From Verrucomicrobiota bacterium (GTDB lineage Bacteria > Verrucomicrobiota > Verrucomicrobiia > Opitutales > Opitutaceae): a stretch of 62,856 nt of DNA. The DNA lies in NCBI GenBank assembly GCA_023426435.1, contig JAFAAS010000107.1, positions 1 through 62,856 on the forward strand, in the 5' to 3' direction. The notes under the pieces were generated by a model. It saw only the letters and a program-made list of their open reading frames with translations, made no database searches and was not told the DNA's origin. This document shows, piece by piece, positions 57,167 through 62,856 of this stretch; the first letter of the stretch is position 1, and each line of letters starts with the position of its first letter. The position numbers and the translations under genes are program-made.

Positions 57167-58762
57167 ATGTCCCTCCACGGAAAAAGCTACATCGCCGGCG
57201 CCCTCGGCCAGACCGGCGGCAAAACCTTCAAAGCCGCCAACCCGTCCACCGGCGAAGACCTCGAGCCCGCCTTCCACTCCGCCTCGCCCGCCGAGGTGCA
57301 GCAGGCCATGGACGCCTCCGCCGCCGCGTTCGCCATCTATCGCAACAAGCCCGCCGCCGAGCGTGCCAAACTTCTGGATACGATCGCGTCCGAAATCGAG
57401 GCGCTCGGCGACGCCCTCCTCCAACGCGCCCACGCCGAAACCGGCCTGCCTCTGGCCCGCCTCACCGGCGAACGCGCCCGCACCACCGGACAACTCCGTC
57501 TCTTCGCTCAACTCGTTCGCGAGGGTTCGTGGGTCGACGCCCGCATCGATCGCGCCCTGCCCGATCGCCAGCCGCTTCCGCGTCCGGACATCCGTCGCAT
57601 GCTCCGCCCGCTCGGCCCCGTCGTCGTGTTCGGCTCGAGCAATTTCCCGTTCGCGTTCTCCGTCGCCGGCGGTGACACCGCCTCCGCGCTTGCCGCGGGT
57701 TGCACCGTCGCCGTGAAAGCCCACCGCGCCCACGCCGGCACCGCCGAAATGGTCGGCAGCGCCGTCACCAAAGCCGTGGCCGCCTGCGGTCTCCCGCCCG
57801 GCACATTTTCGATGCTCCACGGCGATGGCTCCACCGTCGGCGTTGCGATGGTCAAACACCCCGCGACCGCCGCCGTCGGTTTCACCGGCTCCACCACCGC
57901 CGGCCGCGCGCTCTTCGACGCCGCCTCCGCGCGCCCACATCCGATTCCCGTCTTCGCCGAAATGAGCAGCTTGAATCCCGTGTTCCTGCTCGCCGGCGCC
58001 ATCGAGGAACGCGGCGCCGCCATCGCGCAGGGTCTCACCGGCTCGTTCACACTCGGCGTCGGACAATTCTGCACCAAGCCCGGTCTCGTCTTCGCCGTTC
58101 GCAGCAGCCACACCGACGGCTTCCTCCAAAAACTCGCCGAGTCCGTCGCCGCCGCTCCCTGCGGCACGATGCTCACCAGCGGCATTCAGGAAGCCTTCCT
58201 CAAAAACCGCGACAAGGTCACCGCCATCTCCGGCGTTTCCCCCGTTGCGCAAGGCGCCGCCGCCTCCGGCACCCAGGGCACCGCCACGCAGGCCAGCGTC
58301 GCCACCACCTCCGCCGCCAACTTCCTGAAACATCCCGAGCTCGCCACCGAAGCCTTCGGCCCGTTCACGCTCGTAATCGTCGCCGAAAACGAAACCGAGC
58401 TCGCCGCCTGCGCCGCCACGATCGAGGGCCAGCTCACCGCCACGGTTCACGGCACCACCGCCGATCTCGACAAATCGCGCGATCTCCTCACCGAGCTCGA
58501 AACCAAAGCCGGCCGCGTCCTCATCAACGGTTTTCCCACCGGCGTCGAGGTCTGCGCCGCCATGAACCACGGCGGCCCGTATCCCGCCACCAGCGACGTC
58601 CGCTTCACCTCCGTCGGCACCGCCGCGATCTACCGTTTCGCGCGTCCCGTCTGCTACCAAAACTTCCCCGACTCGCACCTGCCCGCCGAGCTCCAAAACG
58701 CCAACCCGCTCAACCTGCTGCGCCTCGTGGATAACGCCTATACCAGAGACGCGATCCGCTGA
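57167..58762 (+). CDS. 2-oxoglutarate semialdehyde dehydrogenase
   Basis: 531 aa, aldehyde dehydrogenase fold. Key parts: Gly-Ser-Ser-Asn-Phe-Pro-Phe-Ala-Phe-Ser-Val-Ala-Gly-Gly-Asp-Thr, the Lys in Val-Lys-Ala-His, Gly-Phe-Thr-Gly-Ser-Thr, catalytic Glu in Ala-Glu-Met-Ser-Ser-Leu-Asn-Pro and catalytic Cys in Gly-Gln-Phe-Cys-Thr-Lys-Pro. This Ser-Asn-Phe-Pro/Gly-Gly-Asp-Thr subtype is the one annotated as 2-oxoglutarate semialdehyde dehydrogenase in pentose and glucarate pathways. It oxidises the semialdehyde to 2-oxoglutarate with NAD(P), feeding the TCA cycle. It lies between the FAH-family gene and the sugar-acid dehydratase gene, in the same direction. Confidence 0.9.
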   Translation: MSLHGKSYIAGALGQTGGKTFKAANPSTGEDLEPAFHSASPAEVQQAMDASAAAFAIYRNKPAAERAKLLDTIASEIEALGDALLQRAHAETGLPLARLTGERARTTGQLRLFAQLVREGSWVDARIDRALPDRQPLPRPDIRRMLRPLGPVVVFGSSNFPFAFSVAGGDTASALAAGCTVAVKAHRAHAGTAEMVGSAVTKAVAACGLPPGTFSMLHGDGSTVGVAMVKHPATAAVGFTGSTTAGRALFDAASARPHPIPVFAEMSSLNPVFLLAGAIEERGAAIAQGLTGSFTLGVGQFCTKPGLVFAVRSSHTDGFLQKLAESVAAAPCGTMLTSGIQEAFLKNRDKVTAISGVSPVAQGAAASGTQGTATQASVATTSAANFLKHPELATEAFGPFTLVIVAENETELAACAATIEGQLTATVHGTTADLDKSRDLLTELETKAGRVLINGFPTGVEVCAAMNHGGPYPATSDVRFTSVGTAAIYRFARPVCYQNFPDSHLPAELQNANPLNLLRLVDNAYTRDAIR

Positions 58763-58772
58763 CGCGGCGCAG

Positions 58773-58875
58773 AAGCTCCAAGATCCAAACACCAAGCTCC
58801 AGAGAACCTCCAAATCCCAAGCTCCAACCGATGTTTGAACATTGGATCTTCTTTGGAGCTTGGATCTTGGAGCTT
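58773..58875. repeat. Inverted repeat of AAGCTCCAAGATCCAA units
   Basis: AAGCTCCAAGATCCAA (58773-58788) is repeated in perfect reverse complement at 58860-58875, with related CCAAGCTCC units between. It fills the space between the semialdehyde dehydrogenase and dehydratase genes, 14 bp before the latter's start. Confidence 0.85.
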
Positions 58876-58889
58876 GGAGCTTCCTCTTC

Positions 58890-60827
58890 ATGACCGACCC
58901 CATCTTCGACTCCGCCAACGACTCCATCTACACCCTGCGCACCACCGCGCCCGGCCCTTCCGGTCAGCTCCCCGTCACGCCCGATCGCCTGCGCGCGATG
59001 AGCTCCGGCGATCTCTTCGGTTGGACTCAAAACGCCGGCATGGGTTGGGACCCAAAACTTCTCCTCGGTAAACAATTCCTCGTCCTCAGCACGCAGGGCG
59101 GCATCCGCGCTCCCGACGGTTCGCCCATCGCACTCGGCTATCACACCGGCCACTGGGAAGTCGGCCTGCTCATGGAGGAAGCCGCGCGCACGTTCTCCGC
59201 CGCCGGCGCCATCCCTTTCGCCGGCTACGTCAGCGATCCGTGCGACGGCCGCACCAACGGCACCGCCGGCATGCTCGACTCCCTGCCTTATCGCAACGAC
59301 GCCGCCGTCGTATTCCGCCGCCTGATACGCTCTCTCCCCACACGCCGCGGCGTGCTCGGCGTCGCCACCTGCGACAAGGGTCTTCCCGCGATGCTCATGG
59401 CGCTCGCCGGCACGCACAACCTTCCCACCATCCTCGTCCCCGGCGGCGTCACGCTTCTCGCCGAGGAAGCCGAGGACACCGGCAAGGTCCAAACGCTCGC
59501 CACCCGCTTCGCCCGCGACGAAATCTCGCTCCAACATGCCGCCGAAATGGGCTGCCGCGCCTGCGGTTCCCCCGGCGGCGGCTGCCAGTTCATGGGCACC
59601 GCCGCGACGTCCCAAGTCGTCGCCGAAGCCCTCGGTCTCTCGCTCCCGCACGCCGCCCTCGCGCCGTCCGGCTCCGAAATCTGGCGCGACATCGCTCGCC
59701 GCTCCGCGAAAGCCGTGATGTCCCTCGACACCGCCGGTCTCACCACGCGCGACATCCTCAGCGACGACTCGATCCACAACGCCATGGTCGTCCACGCCGC
59801 GGTCGGCGGCTCAACCAATCTCGTCCTCCACATCCCCGCGATCGCTCACGCCGCCGGCCTCGCGCGTCCCACCGTCCACGATTGGACCCGCATCAATCGC
59901 TCCGTCCCGCGCCTCGTCGATTCGCTCCCCAACGGTCCGCGCCACTTCGCCACCGTCCAAGTCTATCTCGCCGGTGCCGTCCCCGAGGTGATGCTCCATC
60001 TCCGCGAACTCGGCCTCCTCAAACTCAACGCGAAAACCGTCACCGGCCGCACGCTCGGCGAAAATCTCGAATGGTGGGAAACCTCCGAACGCCGCCGCCG
60101 CCTCCGCGAGAAACTCACCCAACTCGACGGCATCGATCCGCTCGATGTCATCATGCCCGCCGCGCGCGCCCGTGAAAGAGGCCTGAAGAGCACGGTCACT
60201 TTCCTCCGCGGCAACCTCGCTCCCGAGGGCGCGCTCGTGAAGAGCACGTCGATCCTCCCCGAGCGTCTCGACGCCAACGGCATCTACCACCACGAGGGCC
60301 CCGCGCGCGTTTTCACCAGCGAAAACTCCGCCATCGCCGCCATCAAGAGCGGCTCCGTCAAAGCCGGCGATATCATGGTTCTCATCGGCATCGGCCCCGG
60401 CGTTGGCATGCCCGAAACCTACCAAATCACGTCCGCGCTCAAATACGTGAAGGACGGACACAAGATCGCGCTCATCACCGACGGGCGTTTCTCGGGCGTC
60501 TCAACGGGCGCATGCATCGGTCACGCCAGCCCCGAAGCCTGGGCCGACGGCCCCATCGGCAAAGTCCGCAATGGCGACATCATCCGTCTCCATGTCGATT
60601 CGGTGAACCTCATCGGCACCGCCGACGTGATCAACATCGACGAACGCGACTTCCTCGCCCGTCCGCGTCATCCCGACCTTCGTCGCGACGAACGCCTCCC
60701 CGACGACACCCGTCTCTGGGCCGCGCTCCAGGACGCCAGCGGCGGCAGCTGGAACGGCTGCGTTTACGACGTCGACCGCATCTGCCGCCTCCTCGAGTTA
60801 GGCAAAGCCGCCGAAAGCAAAAGGTAG
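58890..60827 (+). CDS. yjhG: YjhG/YagF-family D-xylonate dehydratase
   Basis: 645 aa, the length of Escherichia coli YagF/YjhG (about 655). Nearly all landmark segments match: Gly-Met-Thr/Trp-Thr-Gln-Asn-Ala-Gly-Met-Gly-Trp-Asp, Thr-Gln-Gly-Gly-Ile-Arg, Ser-Asp-Pro-Cys-Asp-Gly-Arg, Ala-Thr-Cys-Asp-Lys-Gly-Leu-Pro and Cys-Arg-Ala-Cys-Gly-Ser-Pro-Gly-Gly-Gly-Cys-Gln, which hold the Fe-S cysteines. Phe-Ser-Gly-Val-Ser-Thr-Gly-Ala lies near the C-terminus. It is an IlvD/Edd-type Fe-S dehydratase that converts D-xylonate to 2-keto-3-deoxy-D-xylonate. With the two genes before it, D-xylonate can be taken to 2-oxoglutarate without phosphorylation. Confidence 0.93.
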   Translation: MTDPIFDSANDSIYTLRTTAPGPSGQLPVTPDRLRAMSSGDLFGWTQNAGMGWDPKLLLGKQFLVLSTQGGIRAPDGSPIALGYHTGHWEVGLLMEEAARTFSAAGAIPFAGYVSDPCDGRTNGTAGMLDSLPYRNDAAVVFRRLIRSLPTRRGVLGVATCDKGLPAMLMALAGTHNLPTILVPGGVTLLAEEAEDTGKVQTLATRFARDEISLQHAAEMGCRACGSPGGGCQFMGTAATSQVVAEALGLSLPHAALAPSGSEIWRDIARRSAKAVMSLDTAGLTTRDILSDDSIHNAMVVHAAVGGSTNLVLHIPAIAHAAGLARPTVHDWTRINRSVPRLVDSLPNGPRHFATVQVYLAGAVPEVMLHLRELGLLKLNAKTVTGRTLGENLEWWETSERRRRLREKLTQLDGIDPLDVIMPAARARERGLKSTVTFLRGNLAPEGALVKSTSILPERLDANGIYHHEGPARVFTSENSAIAAIKSGSVKAGDIMVLIGIGPGVGMPETYQITSALKYVKDGHKIALITDGRFSGVSTGACIGHASPEAWADGPIGKVRNGDIIRLHVDSVNLIGTADVINIDERDFLARPRHPDLRRDERLPDDTRLWAALQDASGGSWNGCVYDVDRICRLLELGKAAESKR

Positions 60828-60828
60828 G

Positions 60829-60918
60829 GCGCGTTGTCCCAACGCGCCGCTCCCTAGCCCTCTCGCCCGCCGAAGCTCCCTTCTAAAAAGAGGGGTGCCC
60901 GAAGGGCGGGGTGTGTCA
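60829..60918. repeat. Palindrome plus dispersed repeat family D, copy 2
   Basis: GGGCGCGTTG-TCC-CAACGCGCC lies directly after the dehydratase stop and could end the transcript. It is followed from about 60868 by the second copy of family D (AGGGGTGCCCGAAGGGCGGG and GTGTGTCA), first seen at 10949-10996. A CTCTGTGCCTCCGTGCCTC phrase related to the 158-bp element follows at about 60986. Confidence 0.75.
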
Positions 60919-61028
60919 AAGCTCGCGTTCTCTACCGCTCGCGCCTCACCACAGAGTCCCCGAAGCCACCGGGAAATATTCCTCTCTTCTCTGTGCCTCC
61001 GTGCCTCTGTGGTTGAAATCCGAATACC

Positions 61029-62312
61029 TCAAAGCTCCCGCACCCGAATCCGCCGATACTCCATCTGCCCCCGATCGCTCTCCAACCCGATCGGCCCGTC
61101 CGCCGGCACCGGCATCGCATCGATCAGCACCTCGCCATTGCACGTGCAATGCGCGAGTCCGCCTTTCACCACGACCACGATCTCGTTCCACTCCAGCGGA
61201 CGATAATTCTTCAAATTCACATACGGTCCCGCGATATGATAATCCCGCACCTGTAGTTGCGGCGCCCTTACAAACACGCCGCTGTCCGCGTTCGGACTCG
61301 CGCGGAACTCCAGCCTCAACTCGAAATCCTTCGGAAAGGTCCGCGTCGTCCACAGCGTTTTATAATCCCGCTCCACCCGCGCGACCGTCGCGATCAAGCG
61401 TCCATTCTTCGCGAGATATCGTCCATCCTCGCTCATCGTTTTCCCGTCCAGGGCCGGCTGGCCCTTGTAGCCCCACCCGCTCAAATCCTTCCCGTTCGTC
61501 AAACTCACGAAGCCCGGCTCCGGCCTGAAATCATCCGGCCACGCTTCGATCAATCCCGTCGATTCCATCACCGGCCGCAGCGCCTTCTCCCAACGCGCAT
61601 AACCGATCGCATTTGGATGCAGCAGATCGGGAAACTCGTCCGCGTTCGCATCGCCTTTCGCATCTGCAAACAACGCCCACGTATCCAGCACCGTCACCTG
61701 CGGCAGATCCTTCACCAATTCGAAATACAACTGGTTCATCCGATCGATCTGCACCTTCGGCCGCCGCATGCTCGTCGAGCTCGGCATCACCTTGCAGAGG
61801 ATGATCGGCATCTTCGGATTGTGCTCATTCAACGCCGCGAGAATCAGCTTCATGTTTCCCGCCGCGATCTCCGGTGACGCCCACTCCTCGAGATCGTTCG
61901 TCCCGATCAGCAACACCACGCCTTTCGGATTCACCGCCAACACATCCTCCCTCATCCGAATCAAGACCCCGCGCGTAGTGTCGCCGCTGATACCGCGATT
62001 CGCGACCTTCACGCCGGGAAACAAACTCAGGAAATGATCGCCCCAACCCTGCGTGATCGAATCGCCCAGAAACACGATCGCCCCCTGATCCTGCTCGACC
62101 CGCTTCGCCCACGCACTCCGCCGCGACTGCCAAAGTCCCTTGAACCAATCATACCGCCGAATCGGCCCCGCCCCCGGCAGCCCGTCATCCGTCGCCGGAA
62201 TCTCAAATGACACCTGCGCCGAAGCCGCAGCCGTCGCTTCCGCCGCCTGACCGATCCCGGCCGTCGACACCGCCAGCACACCGATCAGCAAACACGAGGT
62301 AATACGTTTCAT
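61029..62312 (-). CDS. SGNH/GDSL hydrolase fused to a DUF1080 domain
   Basis: 427 aa. Signal peptide (MKRITSCLLIGVLAV and onward, ending Gly-Gln-Ala-Ala). The SGNH part (about 45-265) has block I Phe-Leu-Gly-Asp-Ser-Ile-Thr-Gln-Gly-Trp, block II Asn-Arg-Gly-Ile-Ser-Gly-Asp, block III Gly-Thr-Asn-Asp and block V Asp-x-Leu-His-Pro, a complete catalytic set. The C-terminal part (about 275-427) is a DUF1080/3-keto-disaccharide-hydrolase-type jelly roll (Leu-Ser-Gly-Trp, Asp-Ser-Gly-Val-Phe-Val-Arg). A secreted carbohydrate esterase with a glycan-binding or glycoside-cleaving partner domain is likely; the ester is unknown. It converges on the dehydratase gene. Confidence 0.85.
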   Translation of the reverse strand: MKRITSCLLIGVLAVSTAGIGQAAEATAAASAQVSFEIPATDDGLPGAGPIRRYDWFKGLWQSRRSAWAKRVEQDQGAIVFLGDSITQGWGDHFLSLFPGVKVANRGISGDTTRGVLIRMREDVLAVNPKGVVLLIGTNDLEEWASPEIAAGNMKLILAALNEHNPKMPIILCKVMPSSTSMRRPKVQIDRMNQLYFELVKDLPQVTVLDTWALFADAKGDANADEFPDLLHPNAIGYARWEKALRPVMESTGLIEAWPDDFRPEPGFVSLTNGKDLSGWGYKGQPALDGKTMSEDGRYLAKNGRLIATVARVERDYKTLWTTRTFPKDFELRLEFRASPNADSGVFVRAPQLQVRDYHIAGPYVNLKNYRPLEWNEIVVVVKGGLAHCTCNGEVLIDAMPVPADGPIGLESDRGQMEYRRIRVREL

Positions 62313-62390
62313 GGGGTTTGGATTTCGCGAACCAATCGTTTCCCCCCGCCTGACGCCAGTCCCTTCCCAAAGTCTCACCCTCCGCCAAAG

Positions 62391-62410
62391 TGTCATATAA
62401 TGTATGACAC
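62391..62410. repeat. 21-bp AT-rich palindrome family J, copy 3
   Basis: TGTCATATAATGTATGACAC; GTCATA pairs with TATGAC. Its reverse complement matches the two in-frame copies in ccoI (15267 and 15402). Here it is intergenic, between the SGNH gene and the ndk terminator. Confidence 0.75.
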
Positions 62411-62434
62411 TTCCCTTTCCATCCTTCGCCTCCG

Positions 62435-62466
62435 AAAAACAAAAAAGGCGATGCTCGCGCATCGCC
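62435..62466 (-). terminator. Rho-independent terminator of ndk
   Basis: On the minus strand GGCGATGC-GCGA-GCATCGCC is a perfect 8-bp stem followed by TTTTTTGTTTTT, 24 bp after the ndk stop. Confidence 0.93.
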
Positions 62467-62489
62467 CTGCTCAAAAAACTTCCCTCCCC

Positions 62490-62855
62490 TTACGCGAACA
62501 GCTCTTCCGGTTTGAAGAACCGCGCCAGCTCGATCTTCGCGTTCTCGTCGCTGTCCGACGCGTGCACGACGTTCTTCATCATCTCCGTGCCGAAGTCGCC
62601 TCGGATCGTTCCTTTCGGCGCCTTCCGCGAATCCGTCGGCCCGAGCAGATCGCGCACTTTCTGCACGATGTTCTCGCCCTGCAACGCCAGCACGATCACC
62701 GGACGCGAGCTCATGAAGTTCTCGATCTCCGGATAAAACGGCTTGTCCGCCACGTGCGCGTAATGCTCGCGCAGCACTTCCGGCGCGAGACGCACCATCT
62801 TGCAACCCACCACATCGAAGCCCGCAGCTTCGAAGCGGCTGAGCACTGTGCCGAC
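62490..62855 (-). CDS. ndk: Nucleoside diphosphate kinase (5' end outside window)
   Basis: 122 residues visible; the first 15 or so are beyond the window edge. The remaining sequence fits Ndk: Val-Leu-Ser-Arg-Phe-Glu-Ala-Ala-Gly-Phe, Met-Ser-Ser-Arg-Pro-Val, Gly-Pro-Thr-Asp-Ser-Arg-Lys-Ala, Ile-Arg-Gly-Asp-Phe-Gly and the phosphorylated His in Val-Val-His-Ala-Ser-Asp-Ser (usually His-Gly-Ser-Asp). It transfers the gamma-phosphate between nucleotides in the cytoplasm. The Ala for Gly next to the active His is a mild variant. A housekeeping gene with a clean terminator. Confidence 0.93.
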   Translation of the reverse strand, partial: VGTVLSRFEAAGFDVVGCKMVRLAPEVLREHYAHVADKPFYPEIENFMSSRPVIVLALQGENIVQKVRDLLGPTDSRKAPKGTIRGDFGTEMMKNVVHASDSDENAKIELARFFKPEELFA

Positions 62856-62856
62856 C

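Noticed and set aside
117..61670. GGATAC/GTATCC words noticed repeatedly
   Set aside because: About 24 are expected from base composition over both strands and roughly that number is seen, so the 6-mer itself is not enriched.

Overview
The window (62,856 bp, high GC, strongly C-ending codon use) looks like chromosomal DNA of a heterotrophic Verrucomicrobiota bacterium, most likely Opitutaceae. This rests on the style of the TonB-dependent receptors (a Leu-Ser-Pro-Phe-x-Val motif just after the signal peptide), a LacI regulator next to glycoside hydrolases, a fused CcoN-CcoO oxidase, FabV, PocR/AraC regulators and several Gfo/Idh/MocA oxidoreductases. Taxonomy is inferred from gene content only.

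Layout. 1-0.9 kb: 3' end of an IS630-type transposase, then repeat-rich non-coding DNA. 0.9-7.2 kb: two small membrane proteins with overlapping stop/start, a cardiolipin-synthase-like phospholipase D, a sugar isomerase/epimerase, a Gfo/Idh/MocA oxidoreductase, a PocR-AraC regulator and an unknown Cys-rich protein. 7.4-16.0 kb: a cbb3 oxidase cluster (ccoS, fused ccoNO, ccoQ, one-heme ccoP, ccoG, a 45-aa membrane protein, a TauE/SafE-like protein, ccoI). 16.2-17.4 kb: fabV with a clear terminator.

17.6-45.2 kb is an accessory glycan-utilisation region: GH172 (DUF2961), a TonB-dependent receptor, two tandem paralogous secreted beta-helix/Calx-beta proteins, a GH78 alpha-L-rhamnosidase, a GH36-like hydrolase, a LacI regulator, a second TonB-dependent receptor, an esterase, an MFS transporter, a FAD oxidoreductase, a Gfo/Idh/MocA oxidoreductase, a Gfo/Idh/MocA-GNAT fusion, an SMP-30 lactonase and an SDR dehydrogenase. 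Eight copies of one 12-bp palindrome (TCAYC-NN-GRTGA, six exact and two with one mismatch) lie 54-190 bp upstream of the start codons of the transcription units between 22 and 44 kb. I read this as one regulon, probably controlled by the LacI protein encoded inside it; this is the main candidate for an undescribed system here.

45.2-48.9 kb: a neutral-ceramidase-like protein, an AraC regulator, a cupin and another Gfo/Idh/MocA enzyme. 49.5-56.2 kb: one giant secreted protein (2,233 aa; propeller, calcium-binding repeats, five FN3 and four malectin domains). 56.3-60.8 kb: three genes that would take D-xylonate to 2-oxoglutarate (Weimberg-type lower pathway); the SMP-30 and SDR genes at 43.5-45.2 kb could supply the upper half. 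61.0-62.9 kb: an SGNH hydrolase fused to a DUF1080 domain, and a partial ndk.

A second theme is the number of short dispersed repeats: three copies of a 158-bp intergenic element, at least four families of small palindromes, and palindromes lying in frame inside ccoG and ccoI.
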